Assembly (NCBI RefSeq): GCF_028583425.1
Contig: NC_072798.1
Location: 12,836,501-12,900,500, forward strand
Direction of reading: 5' to 3'
Source: Eublepharis macularius
Lineage: Eukaryota > Chordata > Lepidosauria > Squamata > Eublepharidae
DNA: 64,000 nt
In this document: positions 1-9,694 of the stretch, in pieces
How the letters are laid out: every line of letters begins with the position of its first letter
Position numbering within the stretch: position 1 is the stretch's first letter
The notes under the pieces: model-generated
The model's database searches: none
The model's input: the letters and a program-made list of their open reading frames with translations, nothing else
What the model was told of the DNA's origin: nothing
Translations under genes and position numbers: made by a program

Positions 1-90
1 TGGCCATGTTGGTCTGCACTAGAACAGCAAGACTCTGAGGACAGGAGGTTGACTCTTAAGCTGAGGCCGTGAACATCGTGTTTGTCTTTC

Positions 91-262
91 AGGCGCCACC
101 GGATGCGGATCTTGCAAGACCACGATGGAGGAATGTGGAAGAAATGAAGGCGACCGGAGCTGTCCTACTTCAGAAAGAGGTCCATTGTTCTCCCTGAGGG
201 GACACTCACTCAGGTGTGAGCCCCCTCAGGGACAACAATGTCTCAAAGAGGCCTGATAAGGT
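91..262 (+). other. Splice acceptor/donor-like pair flanking a 168-bp exon-like segment
   Basis: A T-rich run ending in TCTTTCAG (AG at 91-92) resembles a 3' splice site, and ATAAG followed by GTAAGG (GT at 261-262) resembles a strong 5' splice site. The same pair recurs in the other full monomers, for example AG at 4508-4509 and GT at 4678-4679. Together with the TATA box upstream and AATAAA downstream this suggests an internal exon of a transcription unit. I find no convincing donor between the TATA box and this acceptor, and no coding potential in the segment, so a non-coding transcript or chance are both possible. Confidence 0.35.
191..232 (+). other. 11-bp perfect hairpin in monomer
   Basis: The arms are TCCCTGAGGGG (191-201) and its reverse complement CCCCTCAGGGA (222-232), separated by 20 bases. 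It lies inside the exon-like segment, 30 bases before the donor-like GTAAGG. Copies occur in all full monomers, for example arms 4608-4618 and 4639-4649. The copy at about 61750 has one changed arm base (GAGTCCCCTC). Confidence 0.6.
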
Positions 263-528
263 AAGGTCAGGCCCAGCTAAAAAGGCCCCACCCACCATGT
301 TAACCAGGCAGTGCAGGCGTAGCTGGTTGCCGGAATTGGAGCCGAGAAGGAATTTTTCCCTGTTGCCCCCAATTGGCTGTGGGGCAGCAGGTTTTTTGCC
401 TTCTCTGCACTGCCTTTATTGTACGCAGCGCCGGCCCTCTTGGCTGGCAACTTGGACTTACTGACACGTAACAGTCGCTAAGCCCAGGTGGGTGTTTAGG
501 GCTGCTTCTTAAAAAAACTTTAAACTTC

Positions 529-534
529 AATAAA
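529..534 (+). terminator. Poly(A) signal AATAAA, monomer 1
   Basis: AATAAA is followed about 25 bases later by a GT-rich stretch (TTGGTGTCGTGTC), the usual layout of a vertebrate cleavage/polyadenylation site. Equivalent signals are at 4946, 13717, 18180, 45318, 51169, 55584 and 62070. The same layout also fits the R/U5 part of an LTR, so the TATA-to-here module could be an old LTR. Confidence 0.5.
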
Positions 535-1239
535 GTTGAATAATTAAACTTTATATATTGGTGTCGTGTCTTTATTTCGTGTCTGGGAAGTCAGGCTCTT
601 CTATAGTGTGGGGACTTAGCTACAATCCTATGTAGGACTAAAGGTTTTCCTCCAATCTTAAAGTTACTATAGATTTAGCAGGTCCCTATTGTGGATGGAA
701 GCCCCTCCTTAATCCCCATTGGTCAGGCTGTCTTGTGAATGGAACACACATGAAGCGGTCTTACACTGAAGCAAACTCTATTGTTCTATCATAGTCAGCA
801 TTGTCTACTCAGAGGAGAAGTGGCTCTCCAGGGGCTCAGGTGGAGGTTTTCCCATCCTGGTCCTTTCAACGGGATCTTCCACTGAGCCACAACCCCTCCC
901 CAAAATCCTGCCTTCATCTTCAGATGCCTTGGGTTCTGGCCACTCTCTATCAGGTAGTCTCCATTTTGACCCAACCTTAACTCGTAATGGGAAGCAAGTG
1001 AACAAAGACAGCTTTCTGGCCAATTTGAAAGGAGTCCCAAACATTCCTGACGGCTCCTGAAAGGAGATGGGCTAATTGTGCCATATGACAGAGCGGGTGG
1101 GTGGGCTGGTCAAGTCCAGCTGCCAAACAAAATGGCGACCAGAAGTGGGGCTGATTGAAATAGACTCTCCTTTGGCCTACAGTTATTGACTGGGCAGCTG
1201 GATCCCTCAGTTCCACCCTGAAGCCTCCTGTTCTATCAG

Positions 1240-1395
1240 CTATGGGGACGCTTTTATCATCCTCCCCTTCTCCATTTTATCCTCACAACAACCCTGTGAG
1301 GTAGGTCAGGCTGAGAATGTTTGACTGTTCCAAGGACGCCCAGCCAGTTTCAATGGAAAAGTGGAGATTTGACAAAAGCCCCCTCCCCCTCCCCC
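1240..1395 (-). repeat. 5'-truncated CORE/MIR-like SINE body
   Basis: On the minus strand this reads as the common sauropsid SINE core, including CCTACCTCACAGGGTTGTTG and GAGGATAAAATGGAGAAGG. It lacks the tRNA-like head, so it is a fragment. It sits just 3' of the L1 target site in every monomer. Family assignment is by recognition only. Confidence 0.6.
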
Positions 1396-1625
1396 CAGCT
1401 TAGGCAGTTGGAAACATCCTAATAACGAACAAGGTATTGATCTGCATTAGAACTATTTCACTGTGACTCAGCAATTGTTTACATTTTGGATTATGTTGTC
1501 AGATTTGTCAAAGCTGTCTTTGGAATTTTATTCCCCCCTCTCAACAGACTCAAAGGCAGTGCCAGTTTATGATATGAAAGCAATAAAATGAATCCTTAAA
1601 AACTGAATCACAGAGAATCATTTAA

Positions 1626-1833
1626 ATTTATTGTATTTATACCCTGTCTTTTCTCCCCAATGGGAACTCAAAGCTACTTATATCAGCCTTCCATTCACAA
1701 CAACCTTGCGAGGTAGGTTAGGCTGAGAATGTTTGACTGGCACACTGACATCCAGTAACCATCCGTGGAAGAGTGGAGATTTGAACCTGGGACTCTCAGA
1801 TCATGGTACATCACTCTAACCACTATACCCGAC
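1626..1833 (-). repeat. tRNA-derived SINE A, complete, monomer 1
   Basis: On the minus strand this starts with a tRNA-like head: an A-box-like TAGTGGTTAGAGTG and a B-box-like GGTTCAAATC. It continues with the same CORE-like body as the fragment at 1240-1395, and ends in a LINE-type tail, TTGAGTTCCCATTGGGGAG then GGGTATAAATACAAT. It is a non-coding, LINE-mobilised element present at the same place in each monomer. Confidence 0.75.
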
Positions 1834-1900
1834 TTGATTATGGTAAATGACTACCACCACACTAGTAAATGATTATATTTAATCAAGAATTAGGTAAAAA

Positions 1901-2194
1901 GTAGTCCCCTGTGCAAGCACCGAGTCATTACTGATCCATCGGAGGGATGTCGCATCACGACCTTTTCTTGGCAGACTTCTTGTTACGGGGTGGTTTGCCA
2001 TCGCCTTCCCCGGTCATCTACACTTTACCCCAGGAAACTGGGTCCTCATCTTACCGACCTCGGAAGGATGGATGGCTGAGTTAACCTTGAGCCGGCTACC
2101 TGAACCCAGCTCCCGCCAGGATCAAACTCAGGTCGTGTGAGCAGAGCTTGGGCTGCAGTACTGCACCTTACCACTCTGCGCCACAGGGCTCTTA
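1901..2194 (-). repeat. tRNA-derived SINE B, monomer 1
   Basis: On the minus strand this begins TAAGAGCCCTGTGGCGCAGAG, with a B-box-like GAGTTTGATCCTG, then a long body including GATGAGGACCCAGTTTCC and ending near GCTTGCACAGGGGACTA. This is a second tRNA-derived SINE family, distinct from SINE A; I recognise its type from squamate genomes but cannot give a database name. Confidence 0.7.
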
Positions 2195-2261
2195 AATTAA
2201 ATTAAAGTATTAATTAAATCAAAATATGTGTGATGGATTTAGATTAGTTTTAGTTAAAATA

Positions 2262-2350
2262 GCTATTTATTTTATTTATGTCATTTATAGACTGCCTTTC
2301 CTGCTGAGACTCAAGGTGGATTACATAGTGTGAGAAAAGGTATATAAATA
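2262..2350 (-). repeat. LINE/SINE 3' tail fragment
   Basis: On the minus strand this reads CACCTTGAGTCTCAGCAGG, then AGTCTATAAATGACATAAAT, the usual end of L2/CR1-mobilised SINEs in reptiles. No head is attached. The bases following it to about 2500 show no recognisable element. Confidence 0.5.
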
Positions 2351-2501
2351 CGAGTTTACAAACACATAGCATTATCCAGGATCCAGTCAGTGGCTTTGCT
2401 TGTCAGAATTGCCATGATGGGTAAAGACCAAAAGATCTCCCATATTCACTTGGCCTCTAACAATTTATCACCTAAATTTGTGCCTATTAAAAGTGAAGCC
2501 C

Positions 2502-2650
2502 GTTTCCCCACGTCTGAAAAATAGCACCCCATTCATGCAATGCTGGCGGCTTCTTCATGGGATTTCCTGATGTCGTCTGGATGCAGGGAGTGATTCTGTT
2601 TTGTGGCACCATGAAAATGAGTGGGGGCTATTTTTAAGACGTGGAGAAAC
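2502..2650. repeat. 35-bp inverted repeat (foldback), loop about 79 bases
   Basis: Arm 2502-2536 (GTTTCCCCACGTCTGAAAAA...) pairs with arm 2616-2650 (...TTTTTAAGACGTGGAGAAAC) with four mismatches in 35. It is conserved in the other monomers, for example about 8358-8506. It could be the remains of a foldback/MITE-type DNA transposon, and as RNA it could form a long hairpin. Confidence 0.6.
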
Positions 2651-3109
2651 AGCCTCTGTCTGTGTTAGGGCTGTCACCACCTCTTACCTTCAAAGGGCCA
2701 GACCGGGAGTGTGTGTCCTTGCCTTCCTCCTTGTGAAACGGCTATGTTTGGGCCAATTTGGCCCCGCTGAGCCCCTGTTGCTTCCATTTGAAACTGGAAG
2801 AGATGTCACGGGGCAGCCTCTGGAGCATGTATGCACCATATTTTCACATGTGCTGGGGGCGCCCATCAGTCTCCCCCCATTGCCAACCAGATAGGTGGGG
2901 GCAGGGGGCAGAACATGAGGTTGGAGGATCCCCCACCCTGAGCGAGGAGCTGGCAACGCTAGTCTCTGTGCCGATACGTTTATATGTTTTATTTAATTGC
3001 TTTACATATTATATCTTTCTATCTGTATTTTAACATTGTTGGGATTGCTTGTTTGCCACCTGGGGAACTCTAAGATGTGTATTACGTCAGCATACAAATG
3101 TAAATAGAA

Positions 3110-3250
3110 TAAATAGAATTTTATAATACAATAAATAAATAGAATTCTATTATAATATAATATTATGTAATAACATTCGATTTATATACCGCCCTTCAGA
3201 ACAACTTAACACTCACTTCGAGCTCTTTACAAAGTATGTTCGTATTGCCA
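3110..3250 (-). repeat. AT-rich tract and LINE/SINE tail
   Basis: An A/T-only stretch of AATAAATAG-like repeats (about 3110-3175) is followed by a sequence that on the minus strand reads GGGCGGTATATAAATCGAATG, another L2/CR1-type 3' end. The AT run would be its tail. I see nothing recognisable from about 3250 to 3530 apart from a G-poor AT-rich stretch. Confidence 0.45.
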
Positions 3251-3985
3251 TGATGGTACTGTACACATACATATACACATTTGAAATTCAGTACACACTT
3301 ATTTGCTCTTAATAGTAATCAGTGAAAACAATGTAAAATATGGGTGAATTTTTTAATTGCACATCTCTTTCCAATTGTGCCTAATAAATCATATTCAAGA
3401 AATAAAATGTTTGGGATTAAGCAAGGAGGATCCCCACCCCCTCAAAAAATTTGGTCTTCTTTGAAAAATGCTTTGTGTGCAGACTAGACTGCCAGGTTCA
3501 ATTCCCTCCATGTCCAGCTAAACGGTCCAGGTGTGATGGACTGAAGAATTGTCCCTAGGAGCGAAAGTGACAGAAAGGAGCCTGCTAGCCACGTCCTGAG
3601 AAGACAAGACTCTCTGGAAAAGACAATAATGCTAGGCCAATAATGAAACTACTGCTAAGGAGGCAAACACAAAATGCTGGCAGGTCCCAAGCCAAGCATC
3701 TTCCTAGGATGAGGGCAAGTATTTTCAAATAGGAGAATCGGCCCGATTGCAACTGGTGGGACTCACTTCTGAATGAACATGCATGATTTGGGTGGGGCAA
3801 ACATCTCCCTGTATCTCCACACTCCCAGGTTGTCTCCTCCCATTTTGACCATATATGGTCATCAACAGGATTCAAAACTGCCTATGTAAAAAAGGCCCAG
3901 CCTCTCCCTCCCGTCACAATGAAGGCCAGCCCCCCTCCTCAAACACACAATGCCCTGTACCCTCCTAGGTCATAATCCCTCTGCC

Positions 3986-3995
3986 TATAAAAAGG
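3986..3995 (+). promoter_or_regulatory. TATA box TATAAAAAGG, monomer 1
   Basis: A consensus TATA box on the plus strand; transcription would start near 4015. Upstream bases 3533-3985 hold no recognised repeat and may be promoter sequence. Downstream are the C/T-rich tract, then the splice-like module and AATAAA of the next monomer, so a transcript of roughly 0.95 kb could run across the monomer boundary. No frame beginning with ATG in it looks like a real protein. Confidence 0.5.
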
Positions 3996-4136
3996 CCACA
4001 ACTCCTGAGCCAAGTTGAGGAAGCAAAAGCCCTCGAAAGAGTGGTTATATCCTCCACTGTCTCTCACCAAGGAGGCAGAATCCCTCTCTGGCATGAGAGG
4101 CCCTCTCTCCCCTCTGAGAGGCAACGTCCTTGCATG

Positions 4137-4291
4137 CCTTCCCCCCCATTTTGTTCTAAATCTCTCCCCCACTTTCCTCCCCACATCCCTTCCCTCCTCC
4201 TCTTGCCCCTCCCCCTGCATCCATTCCCTGCTTTTGTCTTCAAAATTCCCCCCTCCCCCCACATCCCTTTCTTCTTCCCTCCCCCCTCCCA
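4137..4291 (+). other. Homopyrimidine-rich tract downstream of TATA
   Basis: About 150 bases are almost wholly C and T on the plus strand, with runs such as CCCCCTCCCCCCACATCCC. Copies follow every TATA box: about 12910, 17372, 44510, 50361, 54776 and 61263. Long open frames across it on both strands are by-products of this composition. It could form triplex DNA or an R-loop. Confidence 0.6.
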
Positions 4292-4945
4292 ATCGTCTGA
4301 AGAAGATCCGGAGGACGAAGGGCAGAGAAGGACAGCCATTGGCGGAAGGACCAGGCGCGCCTCTCCGTCTCCGCTGGAGCTCCAGCTTCAAGGTCATTAT
4401 GACATTTTCCGGCGGGGGGCCGTGTTGGTCTGCACTAGAACAGCAAGACTCTGAGGACAGGAGGTTGACTCTTCAAGCTAAGGCCGTGAACATCGTGTTT
4501 GTCTTTCAGGCGCCACCGGATGCGGATCTTGCAAGACCACGATGGAGGAATATGGAAGAAATAAAGGCGACCGGAGCTGTCCTACTTCAGAAAGAGGTCC
4601 ATTGTTCTCCCTGAGGGGACACTCACTCAGGTGTGAGCCCCCTCAGGGACAACAATGGCTCAAAGAGGCCTGATAAGGTAAGATCAGGCCCAGCTAAAAA
4701 GGCCCCACCCACCATGTTAACCAGGCAGTGCAGGCGTAGCTGGTTGCCGGAATTGGAGCCGAGAAGGAATTTTTCCCTGTTGCCCCCAATTGGCTGTGGG
4801 GCAGCAGGTTTTTTGCCTTCTCTGCACTGCCTTTATTGTACGCAGCGCCGGCCCTCTTGGCTGGCAACTTGGACTTACTGACACGTAACAGTCGCTAAGC
4901 CCAGGTGGGTGTTTAGGGCTGCTTCTTAAAAAAACTTTAAACTTC

Positions 4946-4951
4946 AATAAA
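4946..4951 (+). terminator. Poly(A) signal AATAAA, monomer 2
   Basis: Same position in the monomer as 529, with the same GT-rich downstream element. It is the natural end for a transcript begun at the TATA box at 3986. Confidence 0.5.
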
Positions 4952-5573
4952 GTTGAATAATTAAACTTTATATATTGGTGTTGTGTCTTTATTTCGTGTC
5001 TGGGAAGTCAGGCTCTTCTATATTGTGGGGACTTAGCTACAATCCTACTTAGGAATAAAGGTTTTCCTCCAGTCTTAAAGTTACTATAGATTTAGCAGGT
5101 CCCTATCGTGGATGGAAGCCCCTCCTTAATCCCCATTGGTCAGGCTGTCTTGTGAACGGGACACTCATGAAGCGGTCTTACATTGAAGCAAACTCTATTG
5201 TTCTATCATAGTCAGCATTGTCTACTCAGAGGAGAAGTGGCTCTCCAGGGGCTCAGGTGGAGGTTTTCCCATCCTGGTCCTTTCAACGGGATCTTCCTCT
5301 GAGCCACAACCCCTCCCCAAAATCCTGCCTTCATCTTCAGATGCCTTGGGTTCTGGCCACTCTCTATCAGGTAGTCTCCATTTTGACCCAACCTTAACTC
5401 GTAATGGGAAGCAAGTGGACAAAGACAGCTTTCTGGCCAATTTGAAAGGAGTCCCAAACATTCCTGACGGCTCCTGAAAGGAGATGGGCTAATTGTGCCA
5501 TATGACAGAGCGGGTGGGTGGGCTGGTCAAGTCCAGCTGCCAAACAAAATGGCGACCAGAAGTGGGGCTGATT

Positions 5574-7001
5574 AATATCCTCTCGTTGAAACATTCAAAA
5601 GGAGGTTTAAACTTTCCTGACTTGGCAATTTACCAAAAAGCAGTTAGTCTGTTTAACATTCTACAACTCTTATCAGCGCCTGAACTCTCTAGTTGGAATA
5701 TACCATTGTGTTCACTCCCAAAATCATTCTCACTTGGTGACTTGATTTGGAATCAAAGAAAGGATTGCCCTCCATTACATAATAACATATTTCTGTCAGC
5801 AATACTATCAGAATGGGATTTAATAAGAGATAAAATAGTTCCTAAGATTTCAAGATTCTCCTCTTTTCACAATCAAACATGGTTTCCACCAGGAAAAAAC
5901 AGTAATTATAACTTGGTCCTCAAAGACATGCAACTCAATAGGCTTATAGACATAGCTTCTGGGAAAGATATTATGTCAAAACAAGAACTGGAAAATAAAA
6001 CGCAACAGAAAATTCATTGGTATGTTTACATGCAGATTAAAAACATGACAGAGAGTATAAATCTTAAAAAAATTATGAGTACCCCTTTGACTGATTTTGA
6101 ACAAATGTTAAACTATACACAGAGGGAGGAGAAAAAGGGGATGGTATCTAAAATATATGCTATTCTGCTCTCTTGTTTAAAAAGTACTGATTTACCTTGC
6201 CAATCCAAATGGCATCAGGATTGCAATACTGAAAAAACACAGGAAAAATGGGAGGAAATCTGGTCATCTTCAATATTTACATCAAAAGTAATTTCTATAA
6301 GACTCCAAACGTTTAAAATTATTCACAGGTGGCACTTGACACCTAAAAGATTGTCTACAATATCATCCTCTTGCTCTCCCCTGTGTTGGAAGGGTTGCAA
6401 TGAGGTAGGATCCTTCTCTCATTGTTGGTGGGGTTGTCCACGGATAGCCACATTTTGGAAAGAAATATTGGAAGTAATAAAACAAATTACGAGTTACGAT
6501 ATTCCATTATCGCCTTCAATTATATTTCTAGACCAATCGAATATTCCGCAGATCCCAAAAGCTATCAGGAATCTTATAGCAATTTTTTTAGTTGCAGCAA
6601 AATCAGCGATAGCTTCAGTCTGGAAACTAAAGAAAGTGCCAACTAAAGAGATGTGGCTCTCTAAGATATGGGACCATTTCATCCTGGATAAAATTGATGA
6701 CAATATCCTCAATGCTGAACGCTTTCCGGCCAGGTCTAATTTCTATGACAAATGGTTCCCTTTTCTTGAATTTATAGACATGCATGATTTACATCCCAAA
6801 ATAAGAATTGCTCAGACGTTGACTCAGTTTTCTGATATTTGGCAATATTATGTATGCTTTGTTTAAAAGTTATTGTAATGTTCATATTATTCAAAACTTG
6901 TAAACTATTATTGATTAGTTGTTGTGTTACAGTTGATGTTCATCGTTGATTTCTATTTGTTGTATGTTATAAAGCTTAATTTAAAAAAAAATTAAAAAAA
7001 A
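5574..7001 (+). mobile_element. 5'-truncated L1 (ORF2 C-terminal part), monomer 2
   Basis: A 1428-bp non-LTR fragment ending in an A-rich tail and flanked by the 14-bp target duplication AAGTGGGGCTGATT (5560-5573 and 7002-7015). Its frame, open to a stop at 6864-6866, encodes only the C-terminal part of L1 ORF2. It includes the cysteine/histidine motif CX3CX7HX4C (CWKGCNEVGSFSHCWWGC), which lies beyond the reverse transcriptase in L1 ORF2. Endonuclease and reverse transcriptase are absent, so it cannot move itself. An upstream ATG in monomer sequence at about 5502 is in frame, giving a chimeric frame of about 450 codons. Confidence 0.9.
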
Positions 7002-7485
7002 AAGTGGGGCTGATTGAAATAGACTCTCCTTTGGCCTACAGTTATTGACTGGGCAGCTGGATCCCTCAGTTCCACCCTGAAGCCTCCTGTTCTATCAGCT
7101 GTGGGGACGCTTTTATCATCCTCCCCTTCTCCATTTTATCCTCACAACAACCCTGTCAGGTAGGTCAGGCTGAGAATGTTTGACTGTTCCAAAGACGCCC
7201 AGCCAGTTTCAATGGAAAAGTGGAGATTTGACAAAAGCCCCCTCCCCCTCCCCCCAGCTTCGGCAGTTGGAAACATCCTAATAACGAACAAGGTATTGAT
7301 CTGCATTAGAACTATTTCACTGTGACTCAGCAATTGTTTACATTTTGGATTATGTTTTCAGATTTTAAAAGCTGTCTTTGGAATTTTATTCCCCCCTCTC
7401 AACAGACTCAAAGGCAGTGCCAGTTTATGATATGAAAGCAATAAAATGAATCCTTAAAAACTGAATCACAGAGAATCATTTAAAT

Positions 7486-7690
7486 TAATTGTATTTATAC
7501 CCTGTCTTTTCTCCCCAATGGGAACTCAAAGCTACTTATATCAGCCTTCCATTCACAACAACCTTGCGAGGTAGGTTAGGCTGAGAATGTTTGACTGGCA
7601 CACTGACATCCAGTAACCATCCGTGGAAGAGTGGAGATTTGAACCTGGGACTCTCAGATCATGGTACATCACTCTAACCACTATACCCGA
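7486..7690 (-). repeat. SINE A, monomer 2
   Basis: Same complete tRNA-head SINE as 1626-1833, at the equivalent position. Confidence 0.7.
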
Positions 7691-7758
7691 CTTGATTATG
7701 GAAAATGACTACCACCACACTAGTAAATGATTATATTTAATCAAGAATGAGGTAAAAA

Positions 7759-8050
7759 GTAGTCCCCTGTGCAAGCACCGAGTCATTACTGATCCATGGG
7801 AGGGATGTCGCATCACGACCTTTTCTTGGCAGACTTCTTACGGGGTGGTTTGCCATCGCCTTCCCCGGTCATCTACACTTTACCCCCAGGAAACTGGGTC
7901 CTCATCTTACCGACCTCGGAAGGATGGATGGCTGAGTTAACCTTGAGCCGGCTAGCTGAACCCAGCTCCCGCCAGGATCAAACTCAGGTCGTGTGAGCAG
8001 AGCTTGGGCTGCAGTACTGCACCTTACCACTCTGCGCCACAGGGCTCTTA
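7759..8050 (-). repeat. SINE B, monomer 2
   Basis: Second tRNA-derived SINE, equivalent to 1901-2194; minor substitutions only. Confidence 0.7.
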
Positions 8051-8707
8051 AATGAAATTAAAGTATTAATTAAATCAAAATATGTGTGATGGATTTAGAT
8101 TAGTTTTAGTTAAAATAGCTATTTATTTTATTTATGTCATTTATAGTCAGCCTTTCCTGCTGAGACTCAAGGTGGATTACATAGTGTGAGAAAAGGTATA
8201 TAAATACGAGTTTACAAACACATAGCATTATCCAGGATCCAGTCAGTGGCTTTGCTTGTCAAAATTGCCATGATGGGTAAAGACCAAAAGATCTCCCATA
8301 TTCACTTGGCCTCTAACAATTTATCACCTAAATTTGTGTCTATTAAAAGTGAAGCCCGTTTCCCCACGTCTGAAAAATAGCACCCCATTCATGCAATGCT
8401 GGCGGCTTCTTCATGGGATTTCCTGATGTCGTCTGGATGCAGGGAGTGATTCTGTTTTGTGGCACCGTGAAAATGAGTGGGGGCTATTTTTAAGACGTGG
8501 AGAAACAGCCTCTGTCTGCGTTAGGGCTGTCACCAACGCTTACCTTCAAAGGGCCAGACCGGGAATGTGTGTCCTTGCCTTCCTCCTTGTGAAACGGCTA
8601 TGTTTGGGCCAATTTGGCCCCGCTGAGCCCCTGTTGCTTCCATTTTAAACTGGAAGAGATGTCACGGGGCAGCCTCTGGAGCATGTATGCACCATATTTT
8701 CACATGT

Positions 8708-9290
8708 GGGAGCATAGTACACCGGTGCTACGCCAGCTGCATTGGCTGCCAGTGGAGTACCGAAACAGGTTCAAGGTTTTGGTGTTAACCTACAAAGCCC
8801 TACGCGGACTGGGACCGACGTATCTGAGGGACCGTCTCTCACCATATGAGCCCCGGAGGACTCTCCGCTCTGGCGGAAAACATCTTTTAAGTGTCCCTGG
8901 CCCTAGGGAGGCCCGCCTGGCGTCGACCAGGGCCAGGGCCTTTTCAGTCCTGGCCCCGACCTGGTGGAATGCTCTGTCTTGCGAGACAAGGGCCCAGCAA
9001 GATTTGCTTGCATTTCGCCGGGCCTGTAAGACCATATGGCTGACGCCAGGCAGTGCCCGCCCCCCCCGTGAAGGGGGGGGTTAAACCATCACCCCTATGC
9101 AAACACAGAAGCATGTATGAACCACTATGCAGCATGAATTGTTATATTTAATGTTTTTAAAAGTTTTTAAATGTATTATTTAATGTTTTTAAATGTTTTT
9201 AAACATGTCTGTATTTGTTATCCGCCCTGAGCCTGCGAAAGCGGGGAGGGCGGAATATAAATATAATAAATTAAATTAAATTAAATTAAA
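8708..9290 (+). mobile_element. 5'-truncated L2/CR1-type LINE 3' end
   Basis: This sequence is found only in monomer 2, breaking CACATGT/GCTGGGGG, which is continuous in other copies; ATGT (or TGT) is repeated at both ends. The frame up to the stop at about 9082-9084 carries the conserved C-terminal segment of L2-type ORF2 (LHWLPVEYRNRFKVLVLTYK, then RARAFSVLAPTWWNAL). The 3' end has CCGCCCTGAGCCTGCGAAAG and a tail of repeated AATTAAATTAAA. Only the last part of the protein is present, so it is a dead fragment. Insertion postdates the split of monomer 2 from the others. Confidence 0.85.
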
Positions 9291-9619
9291 TGTGCTGGGG
9301 GCACCCATCAGTCTCCCCACATTGCCAGCCAGATAGGTGGGGGCAGGGGGCGGAACATGAGGTTGGAGGATCCTCCACCCTGAGCGAGGAGCTGGCAACG
9401 CTAGTCTCTGTGCCGATACGTTTATATGTTTTATTTAATTGCTTTACATATTATATCTTTCTATCTGTATTTTAACATTGTTGGGATTGCTTGTTTGCCA
9501 CCTGGGGAACTCTAAGATGTGTATTACGTCTATTGTTCTATCATAGTCAGCATTGTCTACTCAGAGGAGAAGTGGCTCTCCAGGGGCTCAGGTGGAGGTT
9601 GTCCCATCCTGGTCAACGG

Positions 9620-9694
9620 GAGGTGCCGGGGATTGAACTTGGGACTTTCTCCATGCAAAGCAGAGGATCTTCCTCTGAGCCACAACCCCTCCCC
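9620..9694 (-). repeat. tRNA-Ala-derived SINE head, monomer 3
   Basis: On the minus strand GTTGTGGCTCAGAGGAAGA...AGTTCAATCCCCGGCACCTC closely follows vertebrate tRNA-Ala, with the A-box region and a B box. Other copies with the B-box half are at 14063, 55928 and 57956. In monomers 1, 2, 5, 6, 7 and 9 about 42 bases including the B box are missing. Confidence 0.65.

Larger units (their letters stand above)
1..4417 (+). repeat. Tandem monomer 1 (L1-empty, full length)
   Basis: This is the reference copy of the array monomer, about 4.4 kb; the next copy begins at 4418 with the same sequence. Reading left to right it holds a splice-like module (about 90-262), a hairpin (191-232), an AATAAA (529), a tRNA-Ala-like SINE remnant (about 866-900), an empty L1 target site (about 1153-1166), SINE pieces (1240-2350), an inverted repeat (2502-2650), an AT-rich LINE/SINE tail (3110-3250), a stretch with no recognised element (about 3250-3985), a TATA box (3986) and a C/T-rich tract (4137-4291). 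Monomer start is arbitrary because the array is continuous. No ATG-initiated frame in it looks like a protein gene. Confidence 0.9.
4418..9530 (+). repeat. Tandem monomer 2 (L1-filled, L2 insertion, 3' truncated)
   Basis: This copy matches monomer 1 from its start, carries the L1 at 5574-7001 and an L2 fragment at 8708-9290, and then stops at about 9530 after GTGTATTACGTC. There it joins directly to the CTATTGTTCTATCATAG segment that normally lies about 780 bases into a monomer. The whole TATA/C-T tract/splice/AATAAA module is therefore missing between monomers 2 and 3. Confidence 0.85.

Noticed and set aside
216..464. 82-codon frame at the same place in every full monomer
   Set aside because: It starts at GTG, not ATG, has no recognisable domain, and its conservation only reflects recent duplication.
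2601..2894. 97-codon frame beginning with WHHENEWG
   Set aside because: It starts at TTG and overlaps the inverted repeat; other copies end early.
4015..4614. Proline/serine-rich frame of 199 codons downstream of the TATA box, repeated in each monomer
   Set aside because: It has no ATG at its start, its composition follows the C/T-rich tract, opposite-strand frames are equally open, and indels between copies change it. I treat it as non-coding.
3533..5000. Whole promoter-to-poly(A) module as a solo LTR (TG start, CA end)
   Set aside because: No target duplication is visible at its ends, and the implied R region of about 950 bases is too long. I keep it only as an alternative.
9620..9694. 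Functional tRNA-Ala gene
   Set aside because: The acceptor and anticodon regions do not pair well, and it is embedded in SINE-like sequence; it is a tRNA-derived SINE head.
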